Source of the DNA: an uncultured Eubacteriales bacterium | GTDB lineage: Bacteria; Bacillota; Clostridia; Oscillospirales; CAG-272 | Length of the DNA: 64,000 nucleotides | Direction: 5' to 3' | Assembly: GCA_934378145.1 (NCBI GenBank) | Contig: CAKXXW010000006.1 | Span: 23,184-87,183 of the forward strand | Part shown: positions 8,166 through 15,178 of the stretch, piece by piece | Layout of the letters: each line of letters begins with the position of its first letter | Numbering within the stretch: position 1 is the stretch's first letter | The notes under the pieces: model-generated | What the model was told of the DNA's origin: nothing | Database searches by the model: none | What the model saw: only the letters and a program-made list of their open reading frames with translations | Program-made: the position numbers and the translations under genes

Positions 8166-8777
8166 TCAGTTGCGCATAAGGCGTTTTGTCGCCGCCTTGA
8201 ATATTTCCTCTACCGACATTGACGCCGTATCGACGCCGCGGAGAGCCGAGAGTATCTCGGATCTTGTATATCCTATGACCGAGAGCGCCTCGATCGCGTC
8301 ATTGAGGTTTTCGCCGGAAGGCACTGCGGCTACCGTGCTTTCGGTCATCCCCGTATCTCCGGCAAAAGACATATCGGCTCCGAGCTTGTCCTTAAGCTCA
8401 AGGATTATTCTCGCGGCAGTTTTTGCTCCTACGCCGCTTGCTTTTGAGAGTGTCTTTTTATCCTCCGAACATACAGCGAGCGCGAATTTATCGGGGGTGA
8501 GGTATGAGAGTATACTTACGGCTGCCTTCGGACCGACGCCCGAGACGCCGATGAGAAGCCTGAACGCCGACAGCTCTTCCTGCGTGTAAAAGCCGAAAAG
8601 CTCGATCCCGTCCTCTCTGACCGAAAGGTGTGTGAGGAGCTTCACCTGCGAGCCTTTTGCCGGAAGGGCATCGTGCGTTGTCTGGCTTATCGTCATTTTG
8701 TAACCGACCCCGCAGGCATCTATCACGGCAAAGGCAGGCTCGTTGACCTCAAGTGTTCCTTTTATATAATAGTACAT
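8166..8777 (-). CDS. ruvA: Holliday junction DNA helicase subunit RuvA
   Basis: A 203-residue RuvA. It shows the N-terminal OB-fold (MYYYIKGTLEV), LFGFYTQEELSAFRLLIGVS, and two helix-hairpin-helix motifs, GVGPKAAVSILS and GVGAKTAARIILELKDKL. The C-terminal domain III (NDAIEALSVIGYTRSEI) contacts RuvB. It binds four-way junctions as a tetramer and loads RuvB. Its ATG overlaps the stop of the upstream YfhO-like gene by one base (TGATG), so translation is probably coupled. Confidence 0.97.
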   Translation of the reverse strand: MYYYIKGTLEVNEPAFAVIDACGVGYKMTISQTTHDALPAKGSQVKLLTHLSVREDGIELFGFYTQEELSAFRLLIGVSGVGPKAAVSILSYLTPDKFALAVCSEDKKTLSKASGVGAKTAARIILELKDKLGADMSFAGDTGMTESTVAAVPSGENLNDAIEALSVIGYTRSEILSALRGVDTASMSVEEIFKAATKRLMRN

Positions 8778-11700
8778 CAGTTGTCTCCGTTTCCGGTATC
8801 ATCTATCTTTTCGGCAGGTGCGGCGGGTTCCGCTTCGGGAAGGTCATCGGCTTTGAGGGTCGAATCCTCGGGCAGCGGCTCTGCGCTGTCAAGGTCACGG
8901 TCGGCGGGAACCGTGGTGCCCTTCGGAACGGTTATCACCCTCTTTTTCTCGCCTTCGGGAGGCTTTTTGTCGTCCGGAGGCGATGCGGGGGCGGTACTGT
9001 CTTTCTTTTCTTCATCTTCGCCGTCACCGGAGCTTTCGCTTGCACCTTCGGGGCAGGTCACGGGAACGGTTATCGGCATAAATATCTTGCCGAGAAAGCG
9101 GTTGAGCTGCTTTTCAAATATTATTATGAGAATGAAGAGTATGATACCTATGATCGAGACCGTAAGTCCGACGGTAAATGCCTTCGGGCGGTAGGTCAGC
9201 TCGACCGTGTGTTCGCCGCCGTCGGCGATATCGAAGACTATCACCGCGCCGTCGGTCGACTTTTCGCCGAGGGTGCTGTCGGTGAATATACCGCGGATGT
9301 CAACGCGCTTGCCGTCGACCTTTACCTGCCAGCCCTTGTCGTAGGGGATAGAGGTGAACACGGTCGTTGCGCCGTCGGTCGTAATCTTTCCGGTGAGGTG
9401 ATCGTCGGTGTAGTCCTCGTCGATCATGAGCTGCGACTTTGAGAGCTTTGCCATCGCGTCCTCGAACACGGTGCGGTCAAGGTAGTAGAAGAGCGGTACG
9501 CCGTCGGTCACATAGAGGTTCGAGGCTTCAAGCGTAAGGGTCACATCACTTGACATACCCTCTCTGAGCGCGCCGAGGAAGAGCGATCTCTCCGATCCGC
9601 CGCCGTAGACCTTTCCGTAGGAGCCGGCGGGAGCCGAAAAGCTGAATTCCCTCTGGAACTCGCTCGGCAGATAGAAGAAGACATACTGCGTCGAGACATC
9701 GTCGTAGGGGTTGTATTCATTTTCGTAATCATCGTCCTCATCCTCACCGGGCAGATATGATTCTATTTTCTGACGGATATCGTCGGGAGTGTCGATGAAG
9801 GGGAGCTTTACTGTATATCTTACAAACGCCGAGGAGTTGTCGCTGACCTTCTGATAATTCGTGTAGGGATATTTGTAGTTGGAGGTCTTTGTCGGAGTAC
9901 CGTTGGTTTTGCTTACGCCTCCGGTAGAAACGGTGTAGTCGGTCATGGGCTTGAACACCTCGACAGGGGTGTCGGATCCGAGCATGGCGGTCACTATCGC
10001 ATTGAGCCTTTCATAGGGATTCCTGTACTCGGCGACATCGACATCCGCGACAGAGGAGCTGACGGCATATCCGAGCGCAAGGGCTGTAAGGTTCCTGTAG
10101 ACCGTGTAGTTGTCGTCCGAGTAGTATTCCTCGTAGTATCCGAGGTCGGCGAAAAGCTCCTTTGCCGCCCGTGCCTCGGCGTTCGATTCTTCCTGAGCCG
10201 AGAGGACATATTTCACTCCGAGAAGCGAATCCGAGACAAGATTGCCGGGGAAGTAGCGCGTCTCGTGCGACTTGCCGAAGTATCCCATATTCTTGAGATA
10301 TCTTATCGTTGTGGCATTGAGGGTCGAGGTCGAGCTTGTCATACCGTGGACATTGAGTGCCATATTGTCGTTTGCCTTGCGGTGCGATGCCTCCTCGAGA
10401 CGATAGAACGACATATCGCTGTCGGTGACTGCCGTGACGGTATCGCGGAGCGGATCGAGCGTATTGTGATAGGTCGTGTACTTCGTATATACGACATCGG
10501 CGCCGAGGTCAAGGCAGTTGCAGAGTCCGTTGCCGAAAAGCTCGGCGGAGATGAGGACAGCAAGGATGAGCGCAACATTTTTCGGCTTCTTCGTGTGCTT
10601 CATCGCGCAGAGCATTATGAGGTAGACTCCGACGCAGAGTACGGACAGCCAGACACATTCAAGGTTCAGGAGCTTGCCGACCTCGTGGTCACGGTGATAG
10701 CTGCTGTTGCCGAGTATGAAGGTCGAAAATTCGGTCTTCTGTGCCACGGCAAGCAGTACGAGCATCGTTCCCGCACTGAAGAAGAGGACGCCCGAGTGGA
10801 CTCTCCTTATCTCGAGAAAGCCCTTATATGCCATGACGAGAAGTACGAAGCACAGCATGAAGCTGTATCTGTAATTGAGCCAGTTGGGGCGCTGGAAGCC
10901 GTGCCAGACAAGGTCCGCCGGACGGATGAGGAAGCTCAGAAGGAAGAATGCCACGAGGATCCCCGAGCAGATCTTTTCCCTTGCCGAATATCTCGGATTG
11001 CAGAAGAATACGGGGATGAGCAGCACTGTGAGCATACCGCAGTAGACGAAGGGCAGACCCTCGGGTCTTACGGTATCGTAGGAGCAGGGAAGGAACTTTA
11101 CGAACATATCGAGGATGTCGAAGTTCGCCTTGAAGTTCCAATTCGTGTTCGAGAAGGTCGTCTTGCCGAAGGTGAGCGAGTAGTACGCCGTCATGAGTAT
11201 GACCGCCGCCATCGCCGCGGCAAGAACAGAGAAGAACGCGAAGCGCAGGAAGGATTTTGCGAAGTGGGTGTTCTCGCGGTAAGGATTGTTCTGACCCTTC
11301 TCGTTGCGCATGAAGTAATAGAAGAGGAAATACGCCACGCAGTAGATGCAGACCATCCAGCCGATGTAGAAGTTACTTACGAGCGTGAGCGCGAGGAAAG
11401 CTGTGTAGAGCTTGTAGTGACCTTTTTCGATAAGTCCCTCAAGTCCGAGAGAGACTATCGGCAGCCATATGACGGCGTCTATCCACATCGAGTTGTGCTG
11501 CTGTACGATGCAATATGCCGAGAGCGCGTACATCAGCGAGAATGTCACGGTGGTTATTCGGCTGAATGTCGGTCTCTTTGAAAAATGGCTGTGCAGATAG
11601 TATCCGAAGGTCAGACCGCAGAGTCCTGTCTTGAGCAGGAATATCGTGAGGAGAGCCTCAAGGATCATCTTCTGCGGGAAGAGTGCCACTATATACGAGA

Positions 11701-12247
11701 AAGGACTTGCGAGATAGTAGGCATACATTCCGAGGAATTCTCCGCCGAGGGCGCGGCTGAAGGAGTAGAGCATACTCATATCGCCGTAGATCGCATTGCG
11801 GAGCCCCTCATAGAAGCTGACATACTGACCGTTGAGGTCGAGTACGAGTACCGAACCCTCTCCGATCGGGTGGATGCCCATGGAGGCGTATATGAGGTAC
11901 ATTATGACCACGGGGATAATAAAGGCAAAGCAGAGGTATCCGTATTCGCGGAAGAACCGTCTGAATCTTTCCTTACCCGTCGGCTTGTCCCCGAGCATCG
12001 GAGCGCTGACCGCGGGGGCGGACGCTGTTTCGGGGGGCGGTGTTGCCCCGGGCGCCTTCACGGCTTCTTCTTTCACATTATCATTCATCATTTTTTCGAG
12101 CCTCGCTTTCCGGATACAGTCGGAACAGACGAATCCTTTTTCTTTTACGGAATAGACCGTTTTCGTGAGTTTCATCGATCTATGTAATATCGTTTTGCCG
12201 CATTCGACGCAACGCTCGGTCTCCCGATCTTTCTTTTTCCTGCCCAT
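8777..12247 (-). CDS. Large YfhO-family membrane protein with N-terminal zinc ribbon
   Basis: An 1156-residue polytopic membrane protein of the YfhO family, which are glycosyltransferase C-like integral membrane proteins linked in other Firmicutes to glycosylation of teichoic acids. About a dozen hydrophobic segments fill residues roughly 80-560, followed by a large extracytoplasmic region and one last transmembrane helix near residue 1040 (TVSIIGIILFILIIIFE). Unusual for the family is the extra N-terminus: CVECG and CSDC pairs within the first 45 residues form a probable cytoplasmic zinc ribbon, followed by a Pro/Ala linker. The C-terminus is a long acidic and proline-rich tail. It sits between the DUF951 gene (14 bases) and ruvA (overlap), an operon with no obvious functional link. 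Confidence 0.85.
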   Translation of the reverse strand: MGRKKKDRETERCVECGKTILHRSMKLTKTVYSVKEKGFVCSDCIRKARLEKMMNDNVKEEAVKAPGATPPPETASAPAVSAPMLGDKPTGKERFRRFFREYGYLCFAFIIPVVIMYLIYASMGIHPIGEGSVLVLDLNGQYVSFYEGLRNAIYGDMSMLYSFSRALGGEFLGMYAYYLASPFSYIVALFPQKMILEALLTIFLLKTGLCGLTFGYYLHSHFSKRPTFSRITTVTFSLMYALSAYCIVQQHNSMWIDAVIWLPIVSLGLEGLIEKGHYKLYTAFLALTLVSNFYIGWMVCIYCVAYFLFYYFMRNEKGQNNPYRENTHFAKSFLRFAFFSVLAAAMAAVILMTAYYSLTFGKTTFSNTNWNFKANFDILDMFVKFLPCSYDTVRPEGLPFVYCGMLTVLLIPVFFCNPRYSAREKICSGILVAFFLLSFLIRPADLVWHGFQRPNWLNYRYSFMLCFVLLVMAYKGFLEIRRVHSGVLFFSAGTMLVLLAVAQKTEFSTFILGNSSYHRDHEVGKLLNLECVWLSVLCVGVYLIMLCAMKHTKKPKNVALILAVLISAELFGNGLCNCLDLGADVVYTKYTTYHNTLDPLRDTVTAVTDSDMSFYRLEEASHRKANDNMALNVHGMTSSTSTLNATTIRYLKNMGYFGKSHETRYFPGNLVSDSLLGVKYVLSAQEESNAEARAAKELFADLGYYEEYYSDDNYTVYRNLTALALGYAVSSSVADVDVAEYRNPYERLNAIVTAMLGSDTPVEVFKPMTDYTVSTGGVSKTNGTPTKTSNYKYPYTNYQKVSDNSSAFVRYTVKLPFIDTPDDIRQKIESYLPGEDEDDDYENEYNPYDDVSTQYVFFYLPSEFQREFSFSAPAGSYGKVYGGGSERSLFLGALREGMSSDVTLTLEASNLYVTDGVPLFYYLDRTVFEDAMAKLSKSQLMIDEDYTDDHLTGKITTDGATTVFTSIPYDKGWQVKVDGKRVDIRGIFTDSTLGEKSTDGAVIVFDIADGGEHTVELTYRPKAFTVGLTVSIIGIILFILIIIFEKQLNRFLGKIFMPITVPVTCPEGASESSGDGEDEEKKDSTAPASPPDDKKPPEGEKKRVITVPKGTTVPADRDLDSAEPLPEDSTLKADDLPEAEPAAPAEKIDDTGNGDN

Positions 12248-12261
12248 AAAGAATCCTTTCT

Positions 12262-12462
12262 TTATTTTTCTTCCGAGGAAGGGATGACCTTCTTCACCGC
12301 TTTTTCGAGCTTCAGGCGGTCAAGGGTCATATCTCTTCCGCAGCGGGTACATACTATCCGCACATCGCTGCCGCTTCGTATGACTCTGAAAAGTCTTGAG
12401 CCGCATGGGTGCGGCTTTTTCAGTTCAAGTATGTCATTTGCCGAAAACCTTACTATTTCCAC
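12262..12462 (-). CDS. DUF951 family small protein
   Basis: A 66-residue protein of the DUF951 family (YyzM-like). The family pattern is visible: MKKPHPCG-like segment LKKPHPCGSRLFRV, then IRSGSDVRIVCTRCGRDM and the LKLEKAVKKV tail. Three cysteines (PHPCG and CTRC) suggest a small zinc-binding fold; function is unknown, with a possible nucleic-acid role only guessed at from neighbours elsewhere. The start is GTG, with AGGAG seven bases before. It is the first gene of the leftward operon leading to YfhO, ruvA and ruvB, with its own promoter. Confidence 0.9.
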   Translation of the reverse strand: MEIVRFSANDILELKKPHPCGSRLFRVIRSGSDVRIVCTRCGRDMTLDRLKLEKAVKKVIPSSEEK

Positions 12463-12493
12463 AGGAAACTCCTATTAAGGTATATATATATCT

Positions 12494-12522
12494 ATTATAC
12501 CACACATTTCATATCTTGTAAA
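12494..12522 (-). promoter_or_regulatory. Extended -10 promoter of the DUF951-YfhO-ruvAB operon
   Basis: On the minus strand TTTACA and TATAAT are 17 bases apart and the -10 is preceded by TGTGG, giving the extended motif TGnTATAAT. It is 32 bases before the GTG start of DUF951. Confidence 0.75.
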
Positions 12523-12547
12523 TCCGTAAATTAAATTTACTTTGTGC

Positions 12548-12576
12548 TTGCAATAGAGCGTCCGTTGTGTTATAAT
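12548..12576 (+). promoter_or_regulatory. Promoter of the XRE/lipoprotein/radical-SAM operon
   Basis: TTGCAA (12548-12553) and TATAAT (12571-12576) with a 17-base spacer ending in TGT, an extended -10. It stands 20 bases before the start codon of the XRE regulator and diverges from the DUF951 promoter 50 bases away. Confidence 0.8.
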
Positions 12577-12596
12577 GGGGTATCAGGAAGAGAGGG

Positions 12597-13493
12597 ATGC
12601 CAGCCTTGAATACCGGTGAAAAAATAAAAAAGCTCCGCACCGACAAGTCGATGACCCAAGCGGAGCTTGCGGGAAACAAAATAACGCGGAATATGCTGAG
12701 CCTTATAGAATCTGGGGCTGCGGTGCCGTCACTCGGCACGGTAAAGTACCTTGCCGAGCGGCTCAATGTCCCCGCGGGGATACTTGTTTCGGACGACAAC
12801 GATGAGTTCTTCTACCGCAAGCTGATCGGTATGGAAAACATAAAGAAGGCGCTCGTATCGGGCAACTACCGCATATGCCGCGAGCTGTGCGATTCGCTCG
12901 ATCCCGACGGGAACGACGACGAGATAGCCATGATCCGTGCCGTCTGCTCGCTCGGGATAGCGAAGGAGGCGTTCGCGGACGGGCATCTCCGCGCCGCCTG
13001 CGCGGAGTTTGACGAGGCGTCGTCGGGCGTCAGGAAAACAGTTTACAATGTGAGGTACATAAGCGCAGAGGCAGAAGTCTACTGCCGCTATATGCGGAGC
13101 GTTTCGCCCACGCTGTATTCGGAGAGCGCCGACGGAGAGACGGCGGAGGCTCTCGCCTTCGGTGATCCGTTCTGCGTCTATGCAACGGTGCTGAGGTATA
13201 TCTCCTCGGGAGATGCGGACGGCGCCGGTAGGCTCCTGCCGTTCCTCGGCAAGGGCTTTTACCGCGAGCATATCGGTGCGAAACTCGGGATGATGCGAGG
13301 TGATTTTGCCGGTGCACTTGCCGAGCTGCGCGTGCTTCTCAATGACGGGGAAAAGGTCGGCACGCCCGTAATGTACGATATTTTCCGCGATCTCGAGGTC
13401 TGCTGTCGTGAGGCGGGGGACTTCAAGGGAGCCTACGAATATTCGGGGGCGAAGGTCGTTATGCTTGAAAGACTGCTTTCGGAGGTGGACTGA
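12597..13493 (+). CDS. XRE-family regulator with TPR-like C-terminal domain
   Basis: A 298-residue protein with an N-terminal HTH_XRE domain at about residues 8-62: GEKIKKLRTDKSMTQAELAG, then ITRNMLSLIESGAAVPSLGT and VKYLAERLNVPAGIL. The remaining 230 residues are helical and TPR-like, as in Rgg/PlcR/Rap-type regulators that sense peptides; no named subfamily was recognised. GGAAGAGAGGG precedes the ATG. It is the first gene of a three-gene operon with a small lipoprotein two bases downstream and a SPASM radical-SAM protein, and probably regulates it. A peptide-sensing function is inference from architecture. Confidence 0.82.
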   Translation: MPALNTGEKIKKLRTDKSMTQAELAGNKITRNMLSLIESGAAVPSLGTVKYLAERLNVPAGILVSDDNDEFFYRKLIGMENIKKALVSGNYRICRELCDSLDPDGNDDEIAMIRAVCSLGIAKEAFADGHLRAACAEFDEASSGVRKTVYNVRYISAEAEVYCRYMRSVSPTLYSESADGETAEALAFGDPFCVYATVLRYISSGDADGAGRLLPFLGKGFYREHIGAKLGMMRGDFAGALAELRVLLNDGEKVGTPVMYDIFRDLEVCCREAGDFKGAYEYSGAKVVMLERLLSEVD

Positions 13494-13495
13494 GG

Positions 13496-13861
13496 ATGAA
13501 AAAGGTCTTTGCGATGCTTGCGGCAGCCCTGATACTCGTATCGTTTGCCGCGTGTTCTTTTCCTTCAGGAGAAAAGGATTTCTTTGCGGGAGATCCGGTC
13601 TCTCCCGATGAACTTCGCAGATACAGCGAAGAGTTTTCTGACGGTACCGACACGGCAGAGATACCGACGACGCTGCCGAAGCGCCTGACGGTATTTTGGG
13701 TCCCCGGCGGCTCGGTCTATCACCGTTATCTGGACTGTGAATATATCGCCTCGGTAAAGGATCCCGAGGTAGGCTCTGTCGGGGCGGCTGAGAAAGCGGG
13801 GATCTCGAGGCTCTGCCGCACCTGTGCCAAAAAATATGCGGAAGAGGCAACGGAAAGCTGA
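13496..13861 (+). CDS. Small lipoprotein with C-terminal His/Cys motif
   Basis: A 121-residue secreted protein. The N-terminus is a lipoprotein signal: MKKVFAMLAAALILVSFAAC, with FAAC as lipobox and Cys20 lipidated. The middle (about 35-60) is polar and acidic. The C-terminal 50 residues carry VYHRYLDCEYIAS and then GISRLCRTCAKKY, a YH-x5-C ... LCxxC arrangement that resembles the small Ada-like metal-binding module found at the C-terminus of some secreted nucleases and lipoproteins. It lies two bases after the XRE gene and one base before the radical-SAM gene, so it is co-translated. It could be a substrate of that enzyme, or simply a metal-binding exported protein; neither is proven. Confidence 0.75.
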   Translation: MKKVFAMLAAALILVSFAACSFPSGEKDFFAGDPVSPDELRRYSEEFSDGTDTAEIPTTLPKRLTVFWVPGGSVYHRYLDCEYIASVKDPEVGSVGAAEKAGISRLCRTCAKKYAEEATES

Positions 13862-13862
13862 T

Positions 13863-14954
13863 ATGCCCGATACTACTGTACTTATAAAGCCCGCGTCGGG
13901 GCTTTGCAATATGAGGTGTCGCTACTGCTTCTATTACGGGGGCGAGGGACACAGCAACGGCATCATGGACGACGCGACTCTTGAGCTTATGATAAAGCGT
14001 ACTCTTGAATATGCGGGAGCGGACGGTAGAGCGCATTCGGTGAGCCTCGCCTTTCAGGGCGGAGAGCCGACGCTCGCCGGACTTGACTACTTCAGAAAGG
14101 TCGTTGCGCTGATCGGAAAATACAATCTGCAGGGGCATCGGATAAATTACGCCGTTCAGACGAACGGACTTTGCATCGACCGCGAAATGGCGGAATTTTT
14201 TGCGGAAAACAGGTTTCTTGCCGGAGTGTCCCTTGACGGGAACCGCGAGATACACGATATGAACCGGCTTGACGCCTCGGGGAAGGCGACCTTTTCGAGG
14301 GTGATGAAGACTCTGCGCCTTTTTGACGAGGTTGGTGTCGAATACAACATACTCTGCGTCGTTTCGCGCGCGGTGGTAAGGCGACCGGCGGCGGTCTATG
14401 ATGCCCTGACGGGAGCAGGTTTCCGCTATCTGCAATTCATCCCCTGTCTTGACAGGAACGGCGGCGGACTTTCGCCCGACCCCGAGTCTTATGGGAAATT
14501 CCTCTGCACCGTTTTTGACAGATGGTACAGGGATATTGTGTCGGGGAAGAGCATAAGCGTGCGCGATTTTGACAATTATATTCTGAGAGCGGCGGGAAGG
14601 CTGCCCGAGATATGTACGATGCGGGGCATATGCGGCTGCTATTTCACCGTCGAGTCCGACGGAAGCGTATATCCGTGCGACTTTTTCGTTCTGCCCGAAT
14701 GGCGGATCGGAAATGTTGCCGATATGAGCTTTTCGGATATGCTCGCATCCGACACGGCGAAGCGATTCATAACCGAATCGACGGCTCATCCGGAGGAGTG
14801 TAAGAAATGCCGTTATTACGGCTTCTGCGGCTCGGGATGCCGGAGCCTTCGCGACGAGAGCGGCAAAAATATCTTCTGCCTGTCGTACAAAACATTTCTC
14901 GATCACGCGGGGGACAGAATAATCGAACTTTCACGCCGATTTTTCGGTCGCTGA
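13863..14954 (+). CDS. SPASM-domain radical SAM protein (anaerobic sulfatase maturase-like)
   Basis: A 363-residue radical-SAM enzyme. The SAM-binding iron-sulfur motif is CNMRCRYCFYY at about residues 15-25, followed by FQGGEPTLAG and AVQTNGLCID. The C-terminal SPASM region has CTMRGICGC, VYPCDFF and CKKCRYYGFCGSGC, supplying ligands for auxiliary clusters. The layout matches anaerobic sulfatase-maturing enzymes and peptide-modifying enzymes, which oxidise Cys/Ser or form thioether links. The ATG at 13863 is chosen because it follows the lipoprotein stop by one base and matches the family N-terminus (MPDTTVLIKP). No sulfatase is encoded in the window, so the target is unknown; the preceding lipoprotein is the only candidate nearby. 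Confidence 0.9.
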   Translation: MPDTTVLIKPASGLCNMRCRYCFYYGGEGHSNGIMDDATLELMIKRTLEYAGADGRAHSVSLAFQGGEPTLAGLDYFRKVVALIGKYNLQGHRINYAVQTNGLCIDREMAEFFAENRFLAGVSLDGNREIHDMNRLDASGKATFSRVMKTLRLFDEVGVEYNILCVVSRAVVRRPAAVYDALTGAGFRYLQFIPCLDRNGGGLSPDPESYGKFLCTVFDRWYRDIVSGKSISVRDFDNYILRAAGRLPEICTMRGICGCYFTVESDGSVYPCDFFVLPEWRIGNVADMSFSDMLASDTAKRFITESTAHPEECKKCRYYGFCGSGCRSLRDESGKNIFCLSYKTFLDHAGDRIIELSRRFFGR

Positions 14955-14957
14955 TTC

Positions 14958-15123
14958 AAGGCATCACCGCGCAATCCACGCATGGCACACTTGCTTGCGG
15001 CTTTTTCGTCATACTTCACAAAAATCCTTGTCAGTAGCTCTACTACAGCCTGCGAATTTTTGTATTGTCTGACGAAAAATCCGACTGCGCAATTGTACCA
15101 TCGGAATTACGCGGTAATGCCTT
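14958..15123. repeat. 166-bp MITE-like inverted-repeat element
   Basis: The element begins AAGGCATCACCGCGCAAT and ends ATTACGCGGTAATGCCTT, near-perfect terminal inverted repeats. Inside, TTTTTCGTCA and TGACGAAAAA form a second pair, with CACAAAAATCC/GAATTTTTGTA and CAGTAGCTCTACTAC nearer the centre, so almost the whole sequence folds on itself. It has no coding capacity and sits three bases after the stop of the radical-SAM gene. This is the form of a non-autonomous mobile palindrome; a parent transposase is not in the window. Confidence 0.8.
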
Positions 15124-15143
15124 AATAAATCCTATAAAAAAAG

Positions 15144-15178
15144 CACACCCTATATAAAAAGTATGGGGTGGGTTTTTT
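15144..15178 (+). terminator. Terminator-like hairpin abutting the glgB start codon
   Basis: A-tract, stem CACCCTAT (15146-15153), loop, stem ATGGGGTG (15163-15170), then GGTTTTTT running directly into the ATG at 15179. The right arm contains the only plausible ribosome-binding site of glgB. It may terminate the upstream operon, attenuate glgB, or both. Confidence 0.6.

Noticed and set aside
10265..12187. Open frames of 438 and 200 codons on the plus strand opposite the YfhO-like gene
   Set aside because: Their products are a string of Arg/Glu-rich residues that mirror membrane-helix codons in reverse; no promoter or ribosome-binding site.
12729..14906. A 725-codon open frame on the minus strand across the XRE, lipoprotein and radical-SAM genes
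   Set aside because: It is antisense to three well-supported genes with good ribosome-binding sites, lacks one itself, and its product is Arg/His-rich low-information sequence typical of antisense frames in this composition.
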